Source: Phycisphaeraceae bacterium
GTDB taxonomy: Bacteria; Planctomycetota; Phycisphaerae; Phycisphaerales; Phycisphaeraceae
DNA length: 44,857 nucleotides
NCBI GenBank assembly: GCA_019634195.1
Contig: JAHQVV010000213.1
Location: 1 to 44,857, forward strand
Direction: 5' to 3'
The notes beneath the pieces are model-generated. The model worked only from the letters and a program-made list of their open reading frames with translations, was not told where the DNA came from and ran no database searches. The position numbers and the translations under genes were made by a program. Shown here piece after piece: positions 1-7,975 of this stretch (positions within the stretch are counted from its first letter, which is position 1; the number at the start of each line of letters is the position of its first letter).

Positions 1-466
1 CGTTCGTCGAACCGTAGGGCACGACCGGCGACAACCGCAGCAAACCGATCAGCACAAACGCCCGCGTCGGCGAGCTGCGTGTGATCGCCTCGCATACCGC
101 CGCCCCCTTCGGGTTCCGCGCGATCATCTGCATCACGCCGGGCCCGGCCAACCGCTTACCAATCACATACCCCAGTGGCGAGCCCAGTGTCGCGCCGGTC
201 AACGCGAGCGTCAAACCCACCGGCAAGCCAAACGCCCAGCCACACAACAACGACAGAACATGTGTCGGCAGCAGCGCGAGCCCACAACCCAGCGCCCCGC
301 CGAGCAAGAGCAACGACCCGATCCCGAGCCCACCCTCACGCAGCGCATCGCTGTAGCGATACGCCAGCGTCAACGCCACGACGCCGCCAAGCAACTGCCC
401 CACCGCGGCGAAGAACACGACCCCCGACGGCCGAGCGAGTTGTTTGAGGGTGGTAAGGCGGGTCAT
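1..466 (-). CDS. VTT/DedA-type (TVP38/TMEM64 family) membrane protein, 3'-truncated by window edge
   Basis: An open minus-strand frame runs from an ATG at 466 to the window edge without a stop (155 codons visible). The product is strongly hydrophobic, with a first membrane segment near residues 15-35 and further segments near 48-75 and 80-100. It carries the hallmarks of the VTT (SNARE-associated/DedA) domain: a proline-led hydrophobic stretch (LLPTHVLSLLCGWAFGLPVG), a glycine-rich segment ending GKRLAGPG, and a late LIGLLRLSPVVPYGSTN motif that matches the family R-x-x-P-x-x-P-x-x-x-x-N pattern. Family members are integral inner-membrane proteins proposed to move or scramble lipids; the substrate here is unknown. 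The gene lies downstream of the Gfo/Idh/MocA gene on the same strand, separated from it by a terminator. Frame and family are well supported; the C-terminal part lies outside the window. Confidence 0.72.
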   Translation of the reverse strand, partial: MTRLTTLKQLARPSGVVFFAAVGQLLGGVVALTLAYRYSDALREGGLGIGSLLLLGGALGCGLALLPTHVLSLLCGWAFGLPVGLTLALTGATLGSPLGYVIGKRLAGPGVMQMIARNPKGAAVCEAITRSSPTRAFVLIGLLRLSPVVPYGSTN

Positions 467-499
467 AGGTCAAGTCTAGCGCGTTGCATAGCCGCCGAA

Positions 500-534
500 C
501 TATAAAAAGAAGCCGCCGCGTCACCACGCGGCGG
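500..534 (-). terminator. Rho-independent terminator downstream of the Gfo/Idh/MocA gene
   Basis: A perfect 9-bp G+C-rich stem (plus-strand arms 513-521 and 526-534) with a 4-nt loop is followed, on the minus strand, by a T-rich run (plus-strand tataaaaaga at 501-510). It sits about 115 bp after the oxidoreductase stop codon and just ahead of the VTT gene, so it separates the two transcripts. Confidence 0.7.
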
Positions 535-649
535 ACAAAGTCTTGTTGACTCACCACGATTTGGGTTCAACGCGTTCTATCAAGCATGCGTCGACTCGTT
601 CGCTGCGTAGTGACGCAGCGGCTTCGCCCAACACCTGAACGCAAGCGAT

Positions 650-2020
650 TCATGCCTCGACCTTCGGCGGGGCGAACCCGTCGCGGTACGTCCGGCGGAC
701 CACCGTGTCCGTCGCTTCCTGGCTATTAGTGAACGTCAGCGTCTTCTTGTCCCACTTCAGCTCTTGGCCGGCGAACCGGCTGGCCTTCACGGGCAAAATT
801 GCGCACTCGGTCATGCGGAGGCCCGCTTCAAACGGCGTCCAGACCTTGACTCCCTTGTCGCCCAGCGCCTTGTCGACCCAGCTGCCCCAGTGCGCGTAGT
901 TACCAACGTCTGTGTTCGCGCCCAAGCCCTTGGGCGAGACCAGCTTGTTGTCGCGGTAGATCTCAAATTTTCCGCCGCCCGCATCAATGAAGAGCGTGCC
1001 ACCCTCGCATTGCACGACCGTGTTGTTCGCGCCGGCACTATCTTTTGGGATGCCGATCGAGCGGAGGTCAAAGCCCTTGCCTGCGTCGTTGTAGTAGATC
1101 GGGAACGTATCGTTCTTGAACTTATCGCCCTTGACCGCATAGGTGATTGTCGACTTGCACTCGGTGCAGTGGTACCAATCGGCCTTGCGTGGCGTCTCAC
1201 ACTTCACCGCCACCGGCGAGGCCAGCTCCGGGTAGCTGTACATGATGATGTCCAGGAGGTGCACGCCCCAGTCCCCCAGGCCCGCCGTGCCGAAGTCCCA
1301 CCAGGAGCGCCACTTGTTCGGCGCGATGCCATCGCGGTACGGTTGCTTGTCCGCCGGGCCGAGCCAGAGGTCCCAGTCGATGTTGGCCGGGGGCTGCTTG
1401 GCGCCTGGCAATTCGAGTTCTTTCGCGCTGCCGCGCCGGGTACTGGTCCAGCAGTAACCGGCGATCGCCTTGCCCAGCAGGCCGCGCTCGAGGATATCGA
1501 CCGCGATGCGCCGGTTGGCGTTCTGCATCCGCTGGTTGCCCGTGTTCGTCGCCAGGTGCGGTTTCGCCGCAACCGCGTCTTCCAGCATCTTCAGCTCTTC
1601 GAGTTGCTGCACCAGGGGCTTCTGGCCGTAGCAGTGCTTGTCGTTGGCCAGCGCCAAGAGCATCGGCGCGATGTGGGTGTGGTCGGGCGTGCAGACGTTG
1701 ACCGCGTCGAACTCGTCGAGGCGATCAGCAAACACCTTGCGGTAGTCCGTTTCGCGGAACGCGTCGGGGAACTGCTTGCCGACCTTCTCAAGCGGGTTGG
1801 TATCGACATCGCACAGACCAACGATCTTCGCCTTGGGGTGGCGGTTGATCGCGTTGCGGTCCATCCCGCCGATGCCGCCGACACCGATCTGCAAGACGCG
1901 CAGCTCCTTGGCCCCGGCCGTCGGGTTCGCGTTGGCGAGGCTCGGCAGCGTGGGGATCGCCGCGGCACCCAGCAGGGCGGCGGTCGTCTTCACAAAATCG
2001 CGTCGGTTCAGATCATGCAT
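650..2020 (-). CDS. Secreted Gfo/Idh/MocA family oxidoreductase with Tat signal
   Basis: The 456-aa product begins with a twin-arginine signal (MHDLNRRDFVKTTAALLGAA), so it is probably folded with its cofactor and exported to the periplasm. A Rossmann fold follows, with the NAD(P)-binding motif GVGGIGG near residues 46-52. A G-Q-K-P motif stands at the place where the family usually has E-K-P; its lysine is the expected catalytic or structural residue. The C-terminal half is the usual Gfo/Idh/MocA alpha/beta domain. Planctomycetes carry many such Tat-exported paralogues, usually assigned to sugar or inositol derivative oxidoreduction, but the substrate cannot be read from the sequence. The start is supported by GGAG six bases upstream of the ATG. 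It is transcribed alone: a palindromic repeat and a gene remnant separate it from the upstream cytochrome operon. Confidence 0.9.
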   Translation of the reverse strand: MHDLNRRDFVKTTAALLGAAAIPTLPSLANANPTAGAKELRVLQIGVGGIGGMDRNAINRHPKAKIVGLCDVDTNPLEKVGKQFPDAFRETDYRKVFADRLDEFDAVNVCTPDHTHIAPMLLALANDKHCYGQKPLVQQLEELKMLEDAVAAKPHLATNTGNQRMQNANRRIAVDILERGLLGKAIAGYCWTSTRRGSAKELELPGAKQPPANIDWDLWLGPADKQPYRDGIAPNKWRSWWDFGTAGLGDWGVHLLDIIMYSYPELASPVAVKCETPRKADWYHCTECKSTITYAVKGDKFKNDTFPIYYNDAGKGFDLRSIGIPKDSAGANNTVVQCEGGTLFIDAGGGKFEIYRDNKLVSPKGLGANTDVGNYAHWGSWVDKALGDKGVKVWTPFEAGLRMTECAILPVKASRFAGQELKWDKKTLTFTNSQEATDTVVRRTYRDGFAPPKVEA

Positions 2021-2096
2021 AGCAGGCTCCAGGAGAGAGGTTCAAGAACAACGATGGCCGTTGAACCCAATATGTTACAGCACGCCTTGTGTTTGA

Positions 2097-2264
2097 GGCG
2101 GTCAATCCCGCCGCGGCCGGGCCTGCTTCAAAGACGGCAAGCTCGTCTACGGCCTGCACGACACCCCGGAAGGCTGCGTCGAACTCGGCCGACACTTTGC
2201 CGAAGCCGTGATTGGGTTGATCAAGCGGAACGAACAATGGATCAGAAGCCATATGACAGGGTAA
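2097..2264 (+). pseudogene. Possible 3' remnant of a lost hydrolase-like gene
   Basis: This plus-strand frame has no start codon and follows an in-frame TGA at 2094. It reads as a plausible protein C-terminus (KDGKLVYGLHDTPEGCVELG, then a helix-like RHFAEAVIGLIKRNEQ) up to a TAA at 2262-2264. G-L-H-x-x-P-x-G followed by a terminal helix is reminiscent of SGNH/sialate O-acetylesterase C-termini, but that is inference from a short stretch. It sits in a 327-bp gap between two minus-strand genes where nothing else codes. It could also be chance open frame in high-G+C DNA. Confidence 0.35.
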
Positions 2265-2276
2265 ATTGGCTTGTCT

Positions 2277-2344
2277 GAGCACGAAGCATAAGCGAGTGGC
2301 TTAAGTCGGAAATCATTCGGGTCACTCGCTTACGCTTCGTGCTC
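2277..2344. repeat. 22-bp inverted repeat, stem-loop downstream of the cytochrome-WD40 gene
   Basis: The arms at 2277-2298 (gagcacgaagcataagcgag and on) and 2323-2344 match at 21 of 22 positions around a 24-nt spacer. The structure begins four bases after the stop codon of the minus-strand gene ending at 2348, so it may act as a transcript end or mRNA-stabilising hairpin. There is no clear T-run. Similar palindromes are common between planctomycete genes. Confidence 0.75.
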
Positions 2345-2347
2345 GGA

Positions 2348-5323
2348 TCAAAACCCAGCCGCCTTGCGCAGCTCGTTGTACTTCGGCATGAGCGCATCGA
2401 TCTCGGTCTGCTGCTTCGCCCCGGCGTTGGGATTACCAGCCGCACGCAGCTCATCGCGCTGCTGTTTTAGCGCATCGATCTTCAGCCGCAGTTCAGCCGC
2501 CTGCCACTTCGCAACCGCGCGCTGCGCCTTGGCAAGCCCCTGCTCAGCGGCCGCCGCTTTAGACGCCGCCTGCTGCTCGACTTCCTTTGCCTTGACGAGC
2601 GCTTGCTTTAATTGCTTGAGCCTGTCCTCGCGCGGGCGGACCTGGCCCTTGGCGTGGTAAAAATCCTTGCGCACCTGGTCGTACGTCTTGTTGGCCTGGT
2701 CCAACTCGCTGCCGCGTTCCTTGGCCATCTGGTTGGCGCGGTCGGACTCGACACGCTGTTTCTCGTGGGCCTCAGACGCGCCCTGCGTCTTCTCTTGGGC
2801 CTTACCCAGCTCGGCCTTACGCTTCTCGAGTTCTGTGCTGCGCTGCTCGGCCCGGGTTTGTAGCTGCTGCACCTTCCGCTTCAGGTCAGCGGACTTGCGC
2901 TCCTGGTCCGATGCCTTGCGGTGCAAATCGTCGGCCTTGCGGGCCTGGTCGTCGGCCTGTTTCTTCAGCTCTTGTGACTTGCGGAGCAGGGCGTCCGCGT
3001 TGCTGCGCGCCGATGTGGCCTGCTTCTGCAACTGTTCGGATTGAGCCCGGGCGTCGGCGGCACGCTTGGCCTTGGCCTCGTAAGCGGCCTTGTGTTCCTG
3101 GCTGCGCTTGGCCTTCGCGTCGAACGCCTTCTTGAGGTCTTCGGCACGCTTGGCTTTCTCGGCGGCCTGCTTCGCTAGTTCCTCCGAACGCTTTCGCAAC
3201 GCTTCATCATCTGGCTTGGCGCCCGCCTGCTGCTTGGCCTGGTCGGCCTGGGCACGCGCTTGATCGGCCTGCTGCTTAGCCTGATCGAACTGCGCCTTCG
3301 CTTGATCGGCTTCGCGCTGCGCCTGATCCGACTGGGCCTTGGCCTGGTCCGATTCACGCTTTGCTTGGTCGGCGGTGGTCCTTGCCTGATCGGCCTTGCG
3401 CTTCGCCTCATCGCCAGCAGCCCTGGCCCGGTCGGCCTCCTGCTTGGCGCGATCACTGCCGGCTTTCCTGGTCTGGGCGTCTGCCTTCGCCTTATTCGCG
3501 GTGTCCCGCGCGGACTTGGCTTGCTGGTCGGCCGACTTGGCTTGCTCGCTGGTCTTGGCTAATTCGCTCATCGCCTTCGCGTGCTCGGCCACAGCCTTAT
3601 CAAGGTTCTGCGTGGCGCGGTTGGACTCGTTCTGAGCGCCTTTGAGCGTGTTCTGAGCCGATCGCAGCTTGTTCTGCATGTCGCGCAGCACACGGTTCGC
3701 CTCATCGCGTCGTTTGCCCGCGTCCTTGCGCGCCTGGTCCAGCTTGGGGATGCTTTGTTCGCCGGCCTTGATCGACGCGTGCAACGCCTTGAGCGCCACG
3801 TCGGCGTCGGCCGCGGCTTTGCTGGCCTGCCGGGCGTTAGCCTGCTGCTGCTTCGCCGCCGCACGGGCCTGCTCCAGCGCCGCCTGACGCGCCACCAACA
3901 CCTCGGCCGACTGCGACCGCGCGACCGCGATCGGCGGGGGGTTACTCGTCCACGCATCGACCTGCTGGGCCTTGTCCTTCAGCGACCACCGCACGAGCTT
4001 GCCCGTCAGGTCGCCAGCGACGACGGCCTGCGATGTCGTATCAAAAGACGCGCTCAGACCGATCGAACCCAGCGGCTTGGTCTCTAACTTCTTGGCGCCG
4101 CTGGCGTCCCAGACGCGGACCATCTGGTCGCGCCCGGTCGTGACGAGCCGGCCGTCCTCAGCAAAGGCGATCGACATCGCGCCGCCGCTGTGCGCGGTCC
4201 AGTTCTTGACCTGCTTGCCGGTCTTCATCTCCCACAAGCGGGCCTGGCCGTCCTCACCGCTTGAGGCGAGGACCTTGCCGTCATAGCGCCAGCTCAGCTC
4301 GGTGACCGAGTCGCCGTGGCCGTCGAGCCGGTAGACGTGCAGACCCGAGTCGGCTTCCCAGATGTGGATCCCACCGTTGCGGTCGCCGCTGGCCAGGTAC
4401 TCGCCGTCGGGGCTGAACGCGACCGCGGTGACCCACTCGGTGTGCTTGTCGAGGTTGTAGCGAAGTTCGCCGGTCGCGACGTCGTAGCCTTTAACGCGTT
4501 TACTCGGGCCGCCCAGCGCGACGAGGCGCTGCGTCGGGTCCAGGTCTGCGGCGAGGACCGCGTCAACTTCGTCGCCGACACGCGCGACCTCGTTGCCGGA
4601 TTTGACGTCGTAGAGCACGACGGTGCCGCTTGCCCCGCCGACGCCGCCGCCGACCATGAGCAGCTTGCCGGTCCAGGAAAAGCGCAGGGTCTGCGGCTGG
4701 CCGTAGGCATAGGGCAGCACGCCGAGCAGCTCGCCCGAGTCCGTGTGGTGGATGAGCACCTGGCGCTGACCGGTTGTCGCGACGATGGGCGACCAGGGGT
4801 GGCCGGCGACATCGCTCACCGCACCGGGGCGCGGTGTGTGATGGATCGGGCCCAGCGGCATGCCCGTCGGCATGATCGGCGGGCCATCGGGGCGACCCAC
4901 CGCGGCGCTGCCGACCGACAAGTCAACGCGCGGCTTCTTAGGCTTGTTGGCCGAGCTCGACGCCGTCTCACGCAGGCCCTGCTTGATCCACTTGCGGATC
5001 AGCTCGAGCTGCTCGTCCTCGACCTTGCCCCCCTTGGGCGGCATCTTCGGCTCCAGCGTGTGCTCCATCACGCCCAGCAGGATCGAGTCCTCCAGGTTCT
5101 CGGTGAAGACGATCTCGCCGCTCGCGCCGCCCGCGACCGTCGCGCGGTAGCTGGTCAGGTCCACGCCGCCCTTGGACTTGTCCGCGTTGTGGCAGTTGAA
5201 GCAGCTCTGCTGAAAGATCGGCCGGATGTGATCTTGGTAGTTGACCGCGTCTTTGGCGGAGCTAATGTGTGCAACCGCCACGGACATGGCTACGAACAGG
5301 GTTTTTGATACAGCTTTTCGCAT
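2348..5323 (-). CDS. Planctomycete cytochrome c (PSCyt1) fused to WD40 repeats and a long coiled coil
   Basis: The 991-aa product has three parts after a signal peptide (about residues 1-23). A PSCyt1-type cytochrome c domain covers about 25-120, with the heme motif CFNCH at 41-45 and M-P-P-K at 94-97 as a candidate axial-methionine region. WD40 blades span about 170-447 (for example [20 protein letters not shown] near 298-317). An alanine-, lysine- and glutamine-rich coiled coil then fills about 470-975 with many D-Q-A-K-type repeats. Cytochrome-WD40 proteins are planctomycete specialities of unknown role; a 500-residue coil is unusually long and suggests a fibrous or spacer function at the cell envelope. 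It is the last gene of the DUF1501-PPC-DUF1549 run, 132 bp after the preceding stop with a palindromic repeat between. Heme attachment would depend on the ResB/CcsA operon upstream. Confidence 0.88.
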   Translation of the reverse strand: MRKAVSKTLFVAMSVAVAHISSAKDAVNYQDHIRPIFQQSCFNCHNADKSKGGVDLTSYRATVAGGASGEIVFTENLEDSILLGVMEHTLEPKMPPKGGKVEDEQLELIRKWIKQGLRETASSSANKPKKPRVDLSVGSAAVGRPDGPPIMPTGMPLGPIHHTPRPGAVSDVAGHPWSPIVATTGQRQVLIHHTDSGELLGVLPYAYGQPQTLRFSWTGKLLMVGGGVGGASGTVVLYDVKSGNEVARVGDEVDAVLAADLDPTQRLVALGGPSKRVKGYDVATGELRYNLDKHTEWVTAVAFSPDGEYLASGDRNGGIHIWEADSGLHVYRLDGHGDSVTELSWRYDGKVLASSGEDGQARLWEMKTGKQVKNWTAHSGGAMSIAFAEDGRLVTTGRDQMVRVWDASGAKKLETKPLGSIGLSASFDTTSQAVVAGDLTGKLVRWSLKDKAQQVDAWTSNPPPIAVARSQSAEVLVARQAALEQARAAAKQQQANARQASKAAADADVALKALHASIKAGEQSIPKLDQARKDAGKRRDEANRVLRDMQNKLRSAQNTLKGAQNESNRATQNLDKAVAEHAKAMSELAKTSEQAKSADQQAKSARDTANKAKADAQTRKAGSDRAKQEADRARAAGDEAKRKADQARTTADQAKRESDQAKAQSDQAQREADQAKAQFDQAKQQADQARAQADQAKQQAGAKPDDEALRKRSEELAKQAAEKAKRAEDLKKAFDAKAKRSQEHKAAYEAKAKRAADARAQSEQLQKQATSARSNADALLRKSQELKKQADDQARKADDLHRKASDQERKSADLKRKVQQLQTRAEQRSTELEKRKAELGKAQEKTQGASEAHEKQRVESDRANQMAKERGSELDQANKTYDQVRKDFYHAKGQVRPREDRLKQLKQALVKAKEVEQQAASKAAAAEQGLAKAQRAVAKWQAAELRLKIDALKQQRDELRAAGNPNAGAKQQTEIDALMPKYNELRKAAGF

Positions 5324-5376
5324 GCTCTATCTCGTAATTCCATTTTGCGCCAGAGAACGCATGGGTTTGTTTTGAC

Positions 5377-5446
5377 GGGAGGGCGAGGCTCCTGCCGAGC
5401 CGCATACGCCCTGCAACTCGCGGCTCGGCAGGAGCCTCGCCCTCCC
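5377..5446. repeat. Dispersed palindromic repeat, family A copy 1 (27-bp perfect arms)
   Basis: The arms at 5377-5403 (gggagggcgaggctcctgcc and on) and 5420-5446 are perfect inverted copies around a 16-nt loop. A second copy with the same arm and loop lengths lies at 42877-42946, and a partial copy begins at 44808. This copy lies between the DUF1549/DUF1553 gene and the cytochrome-WD40 gene. Confidence 0.95.
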
Positions 5447-5455
5447 AAAAAATCG

Positions 5456-7975
5456 TCAGTGATTAAAGATGAACTCTTTGCTGTTCAGCAACGCCCAGAA
5501 GACGTCTTCCAGCGCCTCGTTCTGCTTCTCGCCGGACTCGACAAGCTTCATCACGCGCGACAGCTCCGCCTCGCTGGGCTTGCGTGACAACGCCGCCAGG
5601 TACAGGTGCTCGACGACCTGGTCCGGGGTCTTGCCCGCTTCAAGCAGGTTGCGGACCAGCCGGCCGGACCGGATCTTGTTGTTCGTCGTGCTGCCGTTGA
5701 TCAGGTGCAGGGCCTGGCTGAGGTTCGGCTCCATGACGACCTCGCAGGAGCAGACCGTCTCGCGCGACGATCGGCCGAAGGTCGTGAGGAAGTACGTGCT
5801 CGTGTTGCCGTCGATGATCTGCACCGCGCGGGCGCCCGGCGGCAGGCCGCGGAAGTCGTCCTCGGTCCGCGTGACCTGCGTGATGCAGTCCAGCAGGACC
5901 TCGGCCCGGATACGCCGCGGGTGGGCCCGGCTGAAGTTGGTCGTGTCTGTTGCGTTCGTGTCGTTGGCGCGCGTGGACCGCTGGTAGGCATGCGAGGCGG
6001 TGATATCGCGGATCAGCTGCTTGATGTCGTAGTCGGTCTGCACCAGGCGATCACCCAGCGCATCGAGCAGCTCGGGGTTCACCGGCGGGTTGGAGATCCG
6101 CACGTCATCGATCGGGTGGGTGATGCCCCGGCCCAGGAAGTGCTCCCAGACAAAGTTCGCCAGGTTGCGGTTAAACGGCTGGTTCTGCGTCGAGGTCAGC
6201 CAGCTCGCGAGCACCTCGCGGCGGTCTGTGTTCTTAGGGATGTTCGCGGTGCCCCCGCCGAGGAAGGTCGGCTGCATCTCCCGGCCGTCCAGCGGGTGCT
6301 TCACCTCGCCGGAGTTGCGGTTGAAGATGACGCGCTCGCGCGGGTCTTCGGCGTTCTTGCGCCCGATCTGCGTAAAGAACGCGGTGAAGCCGTAGTAGTC
6401 GTCCATCGTCCAACGATCGAACGGGTGGTTGTGGCACTGGGCACACTGCATGCGTGCGCCGATGAAGTTCTGCACGACGTTTTCAGAGAGCTTGAGCGTG
6501 TTGCGCTCGACCTCATAAAAGTTTGTCGCCGGGTTCTCGAACGTCCCGCCACCGGCCGCGATGAGGTCGAAGACCACATCGTTCATCGGCCGGTCCTCGA
6601 CGAGCTGGTCCCGCAGCCACTCGTAGTACAGCACCGCAGACTTCTGGCTGATCCCGTTGTTGTTGTTGCTGCTGGTGATCTGCAGGCGCTCGGCCCACTT
6701 CATCGCCCAGATGTCCGCGAAGGCACCATCTTCTAGCAAACGATCCACGAGCTTGGCCCGCTTGCTGCCGTCATTGTCGGCGACGAAGGCGTCGAGCGTC
6801 TCGATGCTCGGCAGCTGGCCGATGATGTCCAGGTGGACCCGGCGGGCGAAGGTCGCGTCGTCGGCAAGCCCGGCCGGGACGATGCGCATCTTCTTGAGCT
6901 TGGCGTTGATGTGGTCGTCGATGTAGTTCGCTTTTGAGAGCTTGTCGGGGTAGCCCTTGGCCGAGCCCCGGGGCACGACGATGACGGGCGTACCAACGGT
7001 GTAGGCGTCGAACCGGGCCATGACGAAGGCCTCGCCGCGGTTGCCGGCCTTGATGACGCCGTCGTTGCCGATCTTCGCCGAGGTCTCGTTGCTGGTCATC
7101 AAGACCGCCAGGTCGGTGACATCGCGATCGCTGCCGTCGGAGTACTGGGCCCGCACGGTGATCTGCTGCTGGTCGCCGGTGCCTTCGAGGACGATGTCCT
7201 GCGGGAAGACCTGGATGCCGGTGACGATGGCGACGTCCTTGGGGTCGTCCGGCGCGCCGGCGTCGAGCCAGCCCTTAAGCGTGTGGTAGAAGGCGTGGTC
7301 CTTGCCGAACAGCTTGCCGCCGGTGTGGGGGACGGCGCCGATGGACTTGGTCAGCAGCATCGAGGCCTCGGTGTCGGCGAGGTTGATGCGTCGGCCTGGC
7401 TGCTCGGTAGTGATGCGCTTGTGGTCGCCGACGGGGTCGAAGCCGAAGAGCGAGAGGTTAAAGCCGTCCTGCCCGCGGGCCGAGCCGTGGCACGAGCCGT
7501 TGTTGCAGCCGGCCTTGGCGAAGACGGGCAGCACGTCGAGGCGGAAGCTGATCGGCCGGGTCTTGGTCGCGTGCTTGACGGTAACGGGGATCGTGACGCG
7601 TTGTTTGTTGTGCTCGACGATGAGCTGGGTCTCGCCGTCGGACCCGGGGCGCAGCACCCCGTGCTTGACCGACGCGATCGAGGGGTCGGCGATGGAGAGC
7701 TTGGCCTTGCGGGTGAGGTCTTCGGTCACGCCATCGCCCCGGCGGGCACGGACAACGACGGCCTGCCCGTCTTCGCGCGTGCTCAGCTCGATCTTCGGCG
7801 GGTAGACCTCGAGCGCGCCGGCGGGCGCGGCCTGCGCCCGTGCCGGCCGCGCGGCACCCGGGTCCGCATCCGCGGGCAGGTTCGGCACCAACAGCGCCCC
7901 GGCGCCGACCATCAGCAGCAGGGCGGGCAGCAGCCGGCCCACCCCCGCGAGTTTTGGAATCCGTTTGCTCATCAC
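5456..7975 (-). CDS. DUF1549/DUF1553 (PSCyt2-PSD1) protein with bacterial Ig-like domains
   Basis: The 839-aa secreted protein has a hydrophobic N-terminus (about residues 12-32). An Ig-like (BIG2) region follows at about 57-134, then a cytochrome-like segment with an unusual C-x4-C-H motif (CNNGSCH, 157-163), then a second Ig-like region at about 253-335. DUF1549 starts near 351 and contains a canonical CxxCH (CAQCH, 511-515). DUF1553 fills the C-terminal third (about 585-835). This pairing is a planctomycete signature; the proteins are thought to be envelope-associated and redox-active, possibly in polymer use, but no reaction is established. The start overlaps the stop of the PPC gene (GTG at 7975 or ATG at 7972, both inside the overlap), which points to translational coupling. 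The C-x4-C-H spacing would be non-standard for heme attachment. Confidence 0.92.
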   Translation of the reverse strand: MMSKRIPKLAGVGRLLPALLLMVGAGALLVPNLPADADPGAARPARAQAAPAGALEVYPPKIELSTREDGQAVVVRARRGDGVTEDLTRKAKLSIADPSIASVKHGVLRPGSDGETQLIVEHNKQRVTIPVTVKHATKTRPISFRLDVLPVFAKAGCNNGSCHGSARGQDGFNLSLFGFDPVGDHKRITTEQPGRRINLADTEASMLLTKSIGAVPHTGGKLFGKDHAFYHTLKGWLDAGAPDDPKDVAIVTGIQVFPQDIVLEGTGDQQQITVRAQYSDGSDRDVTDLAVLMTSNETSAKIGNDGVIKAGNRGEAFVMARFDAYTVGTPVIVVPRGSAKGYPDKLSKANYIDDHINAKLKKMRIVPAGLADDATFARRVHLDIIGQLPSIETLDAFVADNDGSKRAKLVDRLLEDGAFADIWAMKWAERLQITSSNNNNGISQKSAVLYYEWLRDQLVEDRPMNDVVFDLIAAGGGTFENPATNFYEVERNTLKLSENVVQNFIGARMQCAQCHNHPFDRWTMDDYYGFTAFFTQIGRKNAEDPRERVIFNRNSGEVKHPLDGREMQPTFLGGGTANIPKNTDRREVLASWLTSTQNQPFNRNLANFVWEHFLGRGITHPIDDVRISNPPVNPELLDALGDRLVQTDYDIKQLIRDITASHAYQRSTRANDTNATDTTNFSRAHPRRIRAEVLLDCITQVTRTEDDFRGLPPGARAVQIIDGNTSTYFLTTFGRSSRETVCSCEVVMEPNLSQALHLINGSTTNNKIRSGRLVRNLLEAGKTPDQVVEHLYLAALSRKPSEAELSRVMKLVESGEKQNEALEDVFWALLNSKEFIFNH

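Noticed and set aside
764-2278. 504-codon plus-strand frame antisense to the Gfo/Idh/MocA gene
   Set aside because: Same composition artefact; the minus-strand gene has a Tat signal and Rossmann motif.
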